From positions 1,798,001 to 1,862,000 of the forward strand of contig OZ244200.1 of the NCBI GenBank assembly GCA_965216845.1: a stretch of 64,000 nt of DNA, read 5' to 3'. The notes below the pieces were generated by a model, which saw nothing but the letters and a program-made list of their open reading frames with translations, was not told the DNA's origin and did no database searches. Made by a program: the position numbers and the translations under genes. The DNA comes from Panacagrimonas sp965216845. GTDB taxonomy: Bacteria; Pseudomonadota; Gammaproteobacteria; Nevskiales; Nevskiaceae. Below are positions 35,556 to 44,258 of this stretch, one piece after another. The first letter of the stretch is position 1. Each line of letters opens with the position of its first letter.

Positions 35556-35591
35556 AACGGCGCATGTTGACGAGGTTTGCCGGCGGCGAGT

Positions 35592-36008
35592 TCATTGTTG
35601 GGTCTTGAGTAGCAGTCTCAACCGGTTCCGGCCTGAAGCATGATCGTAGTATTGCGCATCGGAGAAGTGCCTGATCAAGCCGATACCGCGCCCGCCAAGG
35701 CTGGTTGCAGCCAGTGTCGCTGCCGGTGGCGGCACATCGTGCGCGGTTGGATCAAAGGCGATGCCATCATCCTCCACGGCGATGCACAGTTGGTCGCCGG
35801 TACTGCTCAGGTGAATGTGGATCTGCCCGTTGCCGCCTTGCGGGTAGCCATGTTGAATGATGTTGCTTGCCGTTTCGGTGATCAACAGGTCCAGCGCAAA
35901 GTTCAGCGGATCGGATAACGCCCAGGCCCGCGCCGTTTGCGCCACCCATCGCTCCAGTTCGACCAGCGCGTCCAGGCGATTGGGAATCCGGAGCTGGCGT
36001 TGATCCAT
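35592..36008 (-). CDS. RsbW-like anti-sigma serine kinase
   Basis: 138 aa GHKL ATPase: N-box 'LLITETASNIIQHG', G1 'VEDDGIAFDP', G2 'GGRGIGLIRHFSD'. Same family and length as the kinase at 4142-4558 but clearly diverged. It sits between the STAS gene (35 bp upstream) and the phosphatase gene (36 bp downstream), giving a complete kinase/antagonist/phosphatase set. The final target (sigma factor or other effector) is not encoded next to it. Confidence 0.85.
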   Translation of the reverse strand: MDQRQLRIPNRLDALVELERWVAQTARAWALSDPLNFALDLLITETASNIIQHGYPQGGNGQIHIHLSSTGDQLCIAVEDDGIAFDPTAHDVPPPAATLAATSLGGRGIGLIRHFSDAQYYDHASGRNRLRLLLKTQQ

Positions 36009-36043
36009 GAAGGCGAACCTGCGTGTGCGGGCGGTGCGAATCC

Positions 36044-36394
36044 CTACTTTGATGCCCGTACGAGCACGGCGCTGGCGGCGTCAAAATCACTTTCGACCGG
36101 GATCAGGCTGGCGACGCCGGAGGTTTGCAAGACTTGCATCACCATGGCTTGCACGCCGTAAAGCGCCACCGCGCCGCCGCCACCGTTGGCGGCTCTGGCG
36201 CCGCTTAGCAGCATGCGCATGCCGATGGACGCCAGAAAGTTGACCTGACTCATGTCCACCGCCGCAAAAACCTTTTCGCCGGATGTCAACGCGGCGAATT
36301 GCGTTTCCACTGCCTGCGTGCCCTGCATGTTGAGGCGGCCGTTCAAGCGAATCCTGATGAAACCCTGGCCCAGTTCTTCTGATTCCATCCGCAT
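36044..36394 (-). CDS. STAS-domain anti-anti-sigma factor
   Basis: About 116 aa. The ATG at 36394 has an AGGAG site 10 nt upstream; a second ATG at 36388 is possible. SpoIIAA/RsbV-like STAS fold: 'FIRIRLNGRLNMQGTQAVE', 'VFAAVDMSQVNFLASIGMRMLL' with the conserved phospho-acceptor Ser in 'LASIG'. It would be phosphorylated by the kinase at 35592-36008 and dephosphorylated by the phosphatase at 34344-35555. It is the first gene of that operon. Confidence 0.85.
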   Translation of the reverse strand: MRMESEELGQGFIRIRLNGRLNMQGTQAVETQFAALTSGEKVFAAVDMSQVNFLASIGMRMLLSGARAANGGGGAVALYGVQAMVMQVLQTSGVASLIPVESDFDAASAVLVRASK

Positions 36395-36676
36395 CCTGTT
36401 TTCGCTCCTGACGTGCTGGCCGTGGTGAGGTTTGAGCCAGAGAATAAGCTTTGCTTTCCGGCACGCCACGCCGTGCGATGCCGGGGTGCAGTCACGCTAC
36501 AGCTTACAGCTGCGGTATTGGTGCTCGCATTGTCCAGGTCCATCGCGGCTAACAATCAACGTGCCAAATCCGGCAACGGCGCCCCGGGGTGGCGCTGACC
36601 ATGGGCCCGCCAGCCGTAGCCAGCGGCAGGCGCCCGCCAATCCAGCAAGGCGACGTCGCCGGGTGAATCCGTGGAC

Positions 36677-37579
36677 TCAGATTCGAATGTGATGAATCTG
36701 AACCCGGTCCTTGCGCAACAGGCCCTTGCGGCTTTGCGGCGAGATTTGTCCGGGTGCGCGCATGGCGGGGCCGCTGGCTTCGACCAACACAAAGTCCCGA
36801 CCCTGATAGCGGATGGATGCCTGTCCGGTTCGCGGGTGGCGTTCAATGCCCAGCAGATAGTGATTGGGCAGTTGCAGACCGATGATGCGGCCGGGTTTTA
36901 TATTCAGAATCAATGCCGCCAGCAAGGCCGATTTCGTATCGCAATCGCCATAGCCGCGCTCCAGCGCCGACAGTGGCGGCAGAAAACCCAGCGTGTCGCG
37001 GCCGTTTTCCATGCGTGGCGGGCGTTGATAGCGCAGGCTGGTCTGAACCATGGCGATGGCCGCATCCACCGCCCAGTCGCGGTCTTTGCCTTTGTGTTGG
37101 GCAACCGCACGGATGGCGCGTGCCGCCGGTCGCAGCTGCTTGTGTTGTTGACGAACCACGGCCGGAACGTCCACCAGCAAGCGCCGAACCGGGCCGGTTT
37201 CCAGGCGCAACTGACGCGACCGGTAGTAATCCGCCAGTTTGCGATCGAATGCCTGCTGGCCGCAGGAGGGGGCAGCCTGGCATTGGTGTTTCAGAGCCTG
37301 GATTTCGGATGCGGCGGTGCCGTGGGCGACGGTCTGATGGCGGTCGGGCCGGTCCAGCATGAAGTCGATGGACAGATGTTCTCCGGTATAGGTGGAGAAC
37401 CCTGCGTGAACATGGAACAGGGCTCCGACGCCGGCGTGGGTGGTGTAGCTCGGCGCCGGGTCCGAGGGCATTGCGATGCTGGGCGGGTTCCAGACAAGCG
37501 TCAATGCGCTACTGATCAGGCTGGCAATCAGGCCGTGGGCAAGCCGGATTTTCCATTGTTGGCCAAGGATGCTTTCCAT
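36677..37579 (-). CDS. transglutaminase-like cysteine protein
   Basis: 300 aa. An N-terminal hydrophobic segment (about 12-30) indicates a signal or anchor. The C-terminal half has a transglutaminase-like core with C213 in 'RGYGDCDTKSALLAAL', H240 in 'LPNHYLLGIE' and an acidic residue in 'LVEASGP', in the order of papain-like transglutaminases. It is therefore a likely active envelope cysteine peptidase or amide hydrolase. It follows the ATP-grasp gene by about 245 bp that holds a cluster of TGACAA repeats. An inactive transglutaminase domain is also predicted in the neighbouring 7TM protein. Confidence 0.72.
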   Translation of the reverse strand: MESILGQQWKIRLAHGLIASLISSALTLVWNPPSIAMPSDPAPSYTTHAGVGALFHVHAGFSTYTGEHLSIDFMLDRPDRHQTVAHGTAASEIQALKHQCQAAPSCGQQAFDRKLADYYRSRQLRLETGPVRRLLVDVPAVVRQQHKQLRPAARAIRAVAQHKGKDRDWAVDAAIAMVQTSLRYQRPPRMENGRDTLGFLPPLSALERGYGDCDTKSALLAALILNIKPGRIIGLQLPNHYLLGIERHPRTGQASIRYQGRDFVLVEASGPAMRAPGQISPQSRKGLLRKDRVQIHHIRI

Positions 37580-37770
37580 GCCCCGGCATGCAGCAAGAGT
37601 CGTGCAGCGGCAGAGGTCAAAAATACAGTGAATACAGCAAACTATCCGTTCATCGGCGGTCCTTGTCCGTTTGTGTCGTGGCGCGCTTGGTCAGCCCGCC
37701 GAACGGAGGTTTTTCAGGGTCGAGTGGCGGTGGCGCTTCATCGCTGTGGATACTTGGGGGAGGCGCAGAA

Positions 37771-37826
37771 CTGACAAAGTTTGTCAGACCCTGACAAAAA
37801 ATCGCAAAAAGTGACAAAAGTTGTCA
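37771..37826. repeat. cluster of TGACAA/TTGTCA inverted repeats
   Basis: Two perfect dyads, CTGACAAA-G-TTTGTCAG (37771-37787) and TGACAA-AAG-TTGTCA (37812-37826), with a further CTGACAAA at 37791. They lie between the ATP-grasp gene and the transglutaminase-like gene; the second dyad includes the ATP-grasp stop codon. They could be operator sites for the downstream gene (start 37579) or a transcript-end structure. Confidence 0.5.
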
Positions 37827-38774
37827 GCCCACCTGATTCTGGCGATCCAGTCCGATGGCGACGCGTGCGGCCGCATCTTCGGGAATGGTTTCGAGCTTGG
37901 CGACGCGTTCCAGCTCCGGTCGCAGGCCATGCTTGTTGGCCAGCTGAATCGACAGACCCGGACGGGCATTGAGCTCCAGCACCAGCGGGCCGAGTTCACG
38001 GTCGAGGACCACGTCCACCCCCAGATAGCCCAGTTTGACCAGGTCATAGCAACGGGTGGCGAAATCCAGCAAGGTGTCCCAGCCCGGGATCTGAATGCCG
38101 GACAGGGCTTCGCCGGTATCCGGGTGATGCGAAACCGGCGCGTTGTGCCAGACGCCGTTCATGGTGCGCCCGGTTTGCAGATCAATGCCCACGCCAATGG
38201 CGCCTTGATGCAGGTTGGCCTTGCCGTCGGAATCCCGCGTGGGCAAGCGCGCCATGGCCGCGATGGGCACGCCGCGAAAAACCAGCGTGCGGATGTCTGG
38301 CACGCCCTGGAAGGTGACGCCGTTGAATACGGTGTCGAACTTGACGCAGTACTCGAACATGGCTTTGTCCGGCATGCCGCCCAGGCTGAACATGCCCGAC
38401 AGTACGTTGGAGATGTGATGCCGAAGCTGTTCCTGCGACATGCGGCTGCCATTGGCGCGCACGAAAGATGCGCCGCGACGGTCTTTGATCACCACGATGC
38501 CATCACCGCCCGAACCATGCGCGGGCTTGATCACGAAGCTGCGGTGGTCGCCAATGATGTCCAGAAAACCCTGCGCCTCATGCTCCGAGGTGATCACGCC
38601 GAACAGCGGCGGCACCGCGATGTTTGCAGCCTGGGCCAGTTCCTTGGTACGCAGTTTGTCATCCACCAGCGGGTACAGCCGGCGCGGGTTGTAACCCATC
38701 ACGTAGCGCGCATTGCGTTCGTTCATGCCGACGATGCCGCGAGTCCGCAACCGCCGTGGCCAGTCCCAGAACAT
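37824..38774 (-). CDS. RimK-like ATP-grasp alpha-L-glutamate ligase family protein
   Basis: 316 aa. ATP-grasp fold: 'FVIKPAHGSGGDGIVVIKDR' (nucleotide-binding lysine and glycine loop), 'GVPDIRTLVFRGVPIAAMARLPT', and 'LGVDVVLDRELGPLVLELNARPGLSIQ' with the Mg-binding Glu and Asn. Family members are classed as alpha-L-glutamate ligase-related and form amide bonds on an unidentified amine. It is third in the conserved operon of retropepsin, UUP1 membrane protein and ligase (7 bp after the UUP1 gene). Confidence 0.88.
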   Translation of the reverse strand: MFWDWPRRLRTRGIVGMNERNARYVMGYNPRRLYPLVDDKLRTKELAQAANIAVPPLFGVITSEHEAQGFLDIIGDHRSFVIKPAHGSGGDGIVVIKDRRGASFVRANGSRMSQEQLRHHISNVLSGMFSLGGMPDKAMFEYCVKFDTVFNGVTFQGVPDIRTLVFRGVPIAAMARLPTRDSDGKANLHQGAIGVGIDLQTGRTMNGVWHNAPVSHHPDTGEALSGIQIPGWDTLLDFATRCYDLVKLGYLGVDVVLDRELGPLVLELNARPGLSIQLANKHGLRPELERVAKLETIPEDAAARVAIGLDRQNQVG

Positions 38775-38781
38775 GCGTCGA

Positions 38782-40323
38782 TTATTTCGCTGTTTCGCCG
38801 GAAGGCGGCTTCAAGGCCGCGCGAAACCGCCAGAACTCGGTCAAGCGATAGCCGGTGTACCTTCCCAGGGCAAGTGTGGCGGCCAGTACCAGCAACAACA
38901 GCTCGGGGAATACAAAGACCAAGTGTTCCAGCAGGTCGTGACTCATGGTGAGAAACGCCAGCACCGCCACGCTCAAGCTGCCCAGGCCGCGCAATACCGC
39001 CTCACGGCCGCCGTGTTCTTCCCAGACGATGGACATGCGTTCAATGGTCATGGCCAGAATCACCATTGGGAACAGCGCCACCGATAAGCCCCGGCTCAAA
39101 TCCAGCTGATGACTGATGACGCTGATGATCAGCATCAGCAGAATCACAATAATCAAAACCGACGCCAGCCGCGGCACCAACAATAGTTTCAGATGCTCCA
39201 GATAAAACCGAATCCCCAAGCCCAGGGCGACCAGGGTGGAAAACAGGATCATGCCCCAGATCAGGTCGGTTTCACGAAACGCCAGCGCAATCAAGACGGG
39301 CATGAAGGTGCCAAAGGTGGCAATGCCAACCACGTTGCGCAAAATCACTACCAGAAACGCGCCCAAGGGCACCGTGAGCAGGATGGCGTAAACGTTCTGC
39401 ACATGCAGCGGCAGGCCCAGCAGGGAAAACTCGATGGCTCGCGAGTCGTGCAATGCGGCGGTGGAGCGCGCCAAGTCGACCGCGTCGCGCAAGTCATAAC
39501 GCGCGGAAAATCGCAGTTCCTCGCTGTTGCCGCCATCCACTTGCAGGGTTTGTTCACCATGGCGCTGCCAGATCAGCAGGTTTTCCGGAAATCCGATTTC
39601 GCCGCTCTGAGGATTAAACGCGATCCAGCGTTTTTCGTTGTGAACTTCCAGCCAGGGTTCCAGCTCGCCTTCCAGCAAGCCGTGGCTGAGATTCAGTCCA
39701 TAAACCACGCGCGCCGGGATTCGGGCGCCGGCCAGGATATAAACCAATTGCTCGACAAAGGCTTCGTTGGTACTGGCGTTCTCGCGCAGAACTTTGACCG
39801 AAGGGTCATTCACGCTTTGATTCATGTGAATGATCAATTGCCGTGCGAAAGAGGCAATATCCGCCGATTGCGCCCGTACCTGCGATAACAGGGTTTCAAT
39901 GGCCGGCCCCATTTGTTCGCTGTATTGCGGCCGTTCCGGGTATTCGGGGCTGGACTCACGCTCGGCGCTTTGTTGGCCGAGCTTTCGTAACGTGGCCTGG
40001 TAATACAGCGTTTGCGGCCCGTGGGTTCTTCGGATAGACCACAACGCGCGGCGCCGATCATTTTTTTCCTGAACCGCAAGACCGAATTCGCGCGAGATGA
40101 ATTGCTCGTCGAGTAATTCGTAGCCAAGCGGCGCGGTGGGCAATGCCAGGCTGGCCTTGACATTGCCTCTGGCCTGGAATTTGGCGCGTGCCTCCACAAT
40201 CCATACCGCGCCTTGTGCATTGGGTGTCAGCGGCAGCCCGAGTACCGTGACTTTGTACGCGCACAGGGCCATGCCCGCCAGGCACAAGACAGCGGCCCAA
40301 AAGTAGACGCGGGCGTTACTCAT
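38782..40323 (-). CDS. UUP1-family membrane protein (inactive transglutaminase fused to 7TM)
   Basis: 513 aa. An N-terminal TM segment (about 7-27), a periplasmic region (about 30-300) related to transglutaminases without the catalytic Cys, and a C-terminal bundle of about seven TM segments from residue 310 ('VYAILLTVPLGAFLVVILRNVVGIATFGTFMPVLIALAF' region). This architecture is the UUP1 family, commonly encoded between a retropepsin-like protease and an ATP-grasp ligase. It overlaps the protease gene by 8 bp. It is a plausible membrane receptor or scaffold for the ligase; its function is not established here. Confidence 0.85.
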   Translation of the reverse strand: MSNARVYFWAAVLCLAGMALCAYKVTVLGLPLTPNAQGAVWIVEARAKFQARGNVKASLALPTAPLGYELLDEQFISREFGLAVQEKNDRRRALWSIRRTHGPQTLYYQATLRKLGQQSAERESSPEYPERPQYSEQMGPAIETLLSQVRAQSADIASFARQLIIHMNQSVNDPSVKVLRENASTNEAFVEQLVYILAGARIPARVVYGLNLSHGLLEGELEPWLEVHNEKRWIAFNPQSGEIGFPENLLIWQRHGEQTLQVDGGNSEELRFSARYDLRDAVDLARSTAALHDSRAIEFSLLGLPLHVQNVYAILLTVPLGAFLVVILRNVVGIATFGTFMPVLIALAFRETDLIWGMILFSTLVALGLGIRFYLEHLKLLLVPRLASVLIIVILLMLIISVISHQLDLSRGLSVALFPMVILAMTIERMSIVWEEHGGREAVLRGLGSLSVAVLAFLTMSHDLLEHLVFVFPELLLLVLAATLALGRYTGYRLTEFWRFRAALKPPSGETAK

Positions 40324-40861
40324 CCGTTGCGACGGGTTCGCAGGCCAGCGGTGTGACGTAGGTGCGGCTCGGGTCGATGGCGAATTTCCCGGCCAGGAAG
40401 CGACGCCCCATCAACACGGGGTAATTGAACTTGCTGCGATCCGCCAGCGTGAACTGTGCGCTGTGCGTTTGATTGCCCAGGCAAAAGTCGAGCATCACCA
40501 CCGCGCGGCGATTGTTTTTGTGCTTGTGTTCCTTGATCCTTACCGACCGGACCAGCTTGCGTTCCATCGGCACGCGAACAATTTTGCCATCCAGTGTTTT
40601 CAGCATCAGGTCGAACCGCACCCAACGCTTGCCCTTGCGCTTGAAGCGTTCGATGGACGTGGCGTAAATCGATGAAGTCTTGGCGCCGGTATCCAGTTTT
40701 CCCTTGACCACAACGGGGTTGCCGTCCTGATCTTCAAAGGCCAGCTGTTCGATCCACCCGACCAATTCGGGTTTACCCTTGGCAGTCGCCAGCGTGCTGG
40801 CGAGTCCCAGGATCAGGGCCGCCGTCAAACGCCACAAGCTCAGATTCTTGTTCATATCCAT
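40316..40861 (-). CDS. retropepsin-like (ATP-dependent zinc protease family) protein
   Basis: 181 aa with a signal peptide (about 8-27). The aspartic-protease motif D57-T-G-A is in 'KLDTGAKTSS', and 'MLDFCLGNQTHSAQFTLADRS' and 'YPVLMGRRFLAGKFAIDPS' complete the PF05618-type fold. The name 'ATP-dependent zinc protease' is historical; the sequence looks like a small retropepsin. It opens the operon with the UUP1 protein and ATP-grasp ligase. Its start lies only 21 bp from the divergent metallopeptidase start, so the promoters must overlap coding DNA. Confidence 0.82.
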   Translation of the reverse strand: MDMNKNLSLWRLTAALILGLASTLATAKGKPELVGWIEQLAFEDQDGNPVVVKGKLDTGAKTSSIYATSIERFKRKGKRWVRFDLMLKTLDGKIVRVPMERKLVRSVRIKEHKHKNNRRAVVMLDFCLGNQTHSAQFTLADRSKFNYPVLMGRRFLAGKFAIDPSRTYVTPLACEPVATDE

Positions 40862-40882
40862 GTATTGTAGCCCGCGCCCGCC

Positions 40883-42364
40883 ATGTTTCTGATACGCAAT
40901 TCGTTGTTGACCGGCTTGCTGCTTGCGCTCGGCGCCGCCAACGCCGATGACGGGAAAAATTCAGACGCCTCCAGCGTGCTGCCCAGCGAGCCGGTCATCC
41001 TGCCAGAGCCAGAATCCGCAGCGCAGCCGGCGCCAAGGCCATCGGCGTCAAGCGGGCAACAGGCGCAATCCGAGGGTGCGGCAGCGCCGGTTCCGGCGGT
41101 CGCCGATGAAGACCCGGCAAACCCGCCGGATGCGTCGATCACACCGGCGGCGTCGGCCAAAGCCGAAGTCGAACCAGAACCCACGCCCGCCGATGCGCTG
41201 ACCGACGCCGAGGGCGACCAGCCTGAACCAGGTCCGTCGACCGCCGCTGAGCAGGCCGAGCCCGCCAACAACAAACGATCCCCAAAAGCACTGTCGCTCG
41301 AGAACAACGTGTCCGAATGGCTGCCGTTCGAGATTCTGGGGACCTCGGTGCCGGTGGGGACGATCCGCCACATGGGTTGGCGCGCCAACGCCGGTTTCGG
41401 GGTGTTGAACGAGCCCACGCCGGTGCTGGTGGTGCATGGCAATGAACCGGGGCCGGTGCTGTGTCTGACTGCCGCGGTGCATGGCGATGAACTGAACGGC
41501 ATCGATATCGTGCGCCGAGTGATCTATGGCCTGGACCCCAAAGCCCTGAAAGGGACCGTCGTCGGTGTGCCGATTGTCAATCTGCAAGGCTTTCAGCGTG
41601 GGTCGCGCTACCTTCCGGACCGGCGTGATCTGAACCGGTCATTTCCCGGCGATCCAAACGGCAGCCTGGCCTCACGCATCGCCCACTCGTTTTTCGAGCA
41701 GATTGTTCGCAAATGCAATGGCTTGGTGGATGTACACACCGGCTCCTTCCATCGCAGCAATCTTTCCCAGCTGCGTGCGGACATGCGCCATGAAACCATC
41801 GCCAACATGACGCATGGTTTTGGTGAAATCGCGGTGCTGCAAACCATTCCCGCAGTGGGGACCTTGCGGCAGGCCGCCACCGACGCCGGCATTCCCACCG
41901 TCACTGTCGAAGCCGGCGAACCGCTGAGGTTGCAGCCCGGACAGGTGACGCGCGGTGTGCAGGGGATTGAGTCACTGCTAACCCACCTGGGCATGACGCG
42001 CGGACGGCTGATCTGGCGCATTCCGCAACCGATTTATTACGAATCGACCTGGGTGCGCGCCGAGCGCGGCGGCATTTTGTTCTCGCGCGCCGGGCTGGGC
42101 GACTTCGTGAGGCAGGGCGAGGTGCTGGGCACCGTCACCAATCCGGTGACCAATGCCCGAACCGATATCGTGGCGCCGGTGAGCGGTCGGGTGCTGGGAC
42201 GGGCGCTGAATCAGTTCGTCATGCCCGGCTTTGCCGCCTACCGACTGGGCATTGAGCGCAGCGAGGAGGCCCTGGCCAGCGAAGTGCCCGAAGCGGATGT
42301 GGAAAGCGCGGATGAAACGCCGGAAACCGGCGGCGGAGAGTTGCCGGAGCGGATTGCCGACTAG
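40883..42364 (+). CDS. secreted M14/AstE-type metallopeptidase or deacylase
   Basis: 493 aa. Signal peptide (1-21), then a long low-complexity Pro/Ala/Glu linker (about 25-135), then a succinylglutamate desuccinylase/aspartoacylase-type zinc domain: H200 and E203 in 'AAVHGDELNG', 'DRRDLNRSFPG', and H285 in 'LVDVHTGSFHRSNL'. A small beta-rich C-terminal domain ('GDFVRQGEVLGTVTNP') follows. It would cut an amide bond in the periplasm. Divergent neighbour of the retropepsin/UUP1/ligase operon, where M14-type peptidases often co-occur, so it may reverse or trim the ligase product (inference). Confidence 0.82.
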   Translation: MFLIRNSLLTGLLLALGAANADDGKNSDASSVLPSEPVILPEPESAAQPAPRPSASSGQQAQSEGAAAPVPAVADEDPANPPDASITPAASAKAEVEPEPTPADALTDAEGDQPEPGPSTAAEQAEPANNKRSPKALSLENNVSEWLPFEILGTSVPVGTIRHMGWRANAGFGVLNEPTPVLVVHGNEPGPVLCLTAAVHGDELNGIDIVRRVIYGLDPKALKGTVVGVPIVNLQGFQRGSRYLPDRRDLNRSFPGDPNGSLASRIAHSFFEQIVRKCNGLVDVHTGSFHRSNLSQLRADMRHETIANMTHGFGEIAVLQTIPAVGTLRQAATDAGIPTVTVEAGEPLRLQPGQVTRGVQGIESLLTHLGMTRGRLIWRIPQPIYYESTWVRAERGGILFSRAGLGDFVRQGEVLGTVTNPVTNARTDIVAPVSGRVLGRALNQFVMPGFAAYRLGIERSEEALASEVPEADVESADETPETGGGELPERIAD

Positions 42365-42370
42365 CAGGTT

Positions 42371-43321
42371 CTAATGATCCGTTGTCAAGGCTACTTCCGT
42401 GTCCCGTCTGGCCAGCATGCTGGGCTGATCGGGGGCAACATCGGCGCTGTGCGCGCTCAGTAGCGGAGAGAACAAGGCTGCGGTCCACTGTGGCGAAACC
42501 CGCATGGGTGTGCGTCCGCCGTCCACCGAGGATCCGATGAACGAGACCGACGCCGAACGCATGGATGCCAGATTGCCGCTGGTTTTACTCCAGATCAGGC
42601 TCGGTTTGCGCAAATCGATCAACGCCGTGGTGTGCACATTGCCGCCAGCCGGTATCGCCGAGGCATACCCCATGGTGACGGCGGCGGTGAGCACGGCGCT
42701 GGCGAGCTTCTTGCCGCGCGAGACTTCCATTGAATGGGCCGAGATCAGCCAGACGTAGTCCACCGCCAATGCCTTGCCAAGCTGCTTCAACTGACTGCGC
42801 ATGTGGGGAATGGCGGTGGCTTGCGTCCGCAAGCCTGGTTCCGCCGTTTGCTGATGCTGCCCTACCTCAGCAAACAGTCGATGCAGGCTGTGCGCCATCA
42901 CGGCGTCCACCGAGTGCGGTGCTTGCAGAAGGTAGGGAAAGCGGCCCGGTTTGGGCGCGGCGGTATCGGCACGGAATTCCACGAAGTGAATCGGTGTCGA
43001 CGGCGAGGCAACATGGCCGCCGCACATCAGCAGAATCGGCGCCTGCGCGGTGGGGGCGCCGCGATCACGCAGACGGTCTTGCGCGGCGGCGGCCATCGCG
43101 CGGGCACGATCCCGCGCCTGGGCCAGCAGAAAATAGTTGTTTCCCAGCTCGTCACGTTCGGCGCAGGCGCTGACCACGACCGCTGAGCGGTGTGAGGAGA
43201 CGTCCTGCATCAGCTTGTAGTAATGGCCCATCGGTTGATGCCTTGGCGTGCTGGCGCAGCCTTGCAGCAGAGCGGTGGAAATCATGACCAAGGCGCTGAA
43301 CCCGCTTCCTCGCATTTTCAT
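42371..43321 (-). CDS. lipoprotein of unknown function
   Basis: 316 aa with a lipoprotein signal ('MISTALLQGCAST', lipobox LQGC). The body contains 'YFLLAQARDRARAMAAAAQ' and 'LGKALAVDYVWLISAHSMEVSRGKKLASAVLTAAVTMGYASAIPAGGNVHTTALIDLR', long enough to suggest a defined fold, but I recognise no family; the VDYVW...TTALIDL pattern is like secreted TolB-/CsgG-type beta structures only very loosely. It converges on the metallopeptidase gene (6 bp between stops). Confidence 0.62.
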   Translation of the reverse strand: MKMRGSGFSALVMISTALLQGCASTPRHQPMGHYYKLMQDVSSHRSAVVVSACAERDELGNNYFLLAQARDRARAMAAAAQDRLRDRGAPTAQAPILLMCGGHVASPSTPIHFVEFRADTAAPKPGRFPYLLQAPHSVDAVMAHSLHRLFAEVGQHQQTAEPGLRTQATAIPHMRSQLKQLGKALAVDYVWLISAHSMEVSRGKKLASAVLTAAVTMGYASAIPAGGNVHTTALIDLRKPSLIWSKTSGNLASMRSASVSFIGSSVDGGRTPMRVSPQWTAALFSPLLSAHSADVAPDQPSMLARRDTEVALTTDH

Positions 43322-43454
43322 CCTCTCTCTCCCCGGCGCCGTACTGGGCGGTGGTGTGGATCACATCATGCAGCGGACCCGACGACCGATTCAGGGTTCA
43401 ACGGACAGACGGGCCATTCGGCCATGCAAGCGGTGGGTGCTGCGTTTGCATGGC

Positions 43455-43486
43455 GTTCAGGCGCGATCAGACGCGGTTCAGGCGCG
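43455..43486 (+). repeat. 11-bp direct repeat upstream of rcnB-like gene
   Basis: GTTCAGGCGCG occurs at 43455-43465 and again at 43476-43486, start-to-start 21 bp (two helical turns). A TAATCT element (43494-43499) follows. The arrangement resembles tandem sites for a response regulator next to a promoter. Confidence 0.4.
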
Positions 43487-43527
43487 GCTTTCTAATCTGA
43501 GCCCACGTTTGTCAACCAGAGTCCCTC

Positions 43528-44130
43528 ATGAAAACCAAACCCCTGCTGATCGCCTTGCTGAGCTTCGGCGTGCTGATTTCCGCGCCGGTCATGGCCCATG
43601 ACAACGATGGACGTCATCGCGGCCACGGACATCACTCACACCACCACCGCGACCCTGAACACGACCGGCACCAACGTCATGCGCGTCATCATCGGCAGCA
43701 GGATAAAAATCGCTATCGGGCTGAGCATCGCCACGATGCACGTCACCGACGTGAACAGGAGCGACGTTGGCACGCCCGCCAGCATCGGCAGGAAAAGCAG
43801 CGACGCAAGGCTGAGCGCCAATATCGTCGCGCGCTCAAGCAACAACACAAGTACTGGCGCCAACATCGTCATGACCGTTACCGGCACGCCCGGCCCTATC
43901 GCGCCCCGCGTTACGCTCCGCCACGCGGGTTCGTGCGAACCCATTTTCGGGTGGGTGATCGGTTGCCCTACGCCTATCGCAAACCGCGCTACGTGATTCA
44001 CAACTATCCGGTCTATCGCCTGCACCAACCGCCGCGTGGTTACGAATGGGTGCGCGTGGACCGGGATGTGGTCCTGGCCGCGGTCAACAGCGGCAGGATC
44101 GCGGTGGTGCTGGATCGGTTCTTTGTCTGA
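43528..44130 (+). CDS. His-rich RcnB-family periplasmic protein
   Basis: 200 aa. Signal peptide (1-23) followed by a very His/Arg-rich stretch (about 25-115; repeated HH, RH and HR pairs) and a C-terminal RcnB domain ('VGDRLPYAYRKPRYVI', 'PPRGYEWVRVDRDVVLAAVNSGRIAVVL'). RcnB family members act in nickel/cobalt homeostasis in the periplasm; the His-rich region probably binds metal. No rcnA efflux gene lies next to it, so the metal is unknown. Confidence 0.82.
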   Translation: MKTKPLLIALLSFGVLISAPVMAHDNDGRHRGHGHHSHHHRDPEHDRHQRHARHHRQQDKNRYRAEHRHDARHRREQERRWHARQHRQEKQRRKAERQYRRALKQQHKYWRQHRHDRYRHARPYRAPRYAPPRGFVRTHFRVGDRLPYAYRKPRYVIHNYPVYRLHQPPRGYEWVRVDRDVVLAAVNSGRIAVVLDRFFV

Positions 44131-44258
44131 CCCTTGGGCCTGTGGCGGCGCAAAACACGGCGGTTCCCGCGCACCTTCCGAAACGGCTGGGTGATCGCGA
44201 TTCTGACGCAGGGGACGGGGGCGCCGATCTGGATGCCGACCGCCTGGGGTTGATCGAA

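Noticed and set aside
37771..37826. CRISPR array
   Set aside because: The repeats are short palindromes without regular spacers or cas genes.
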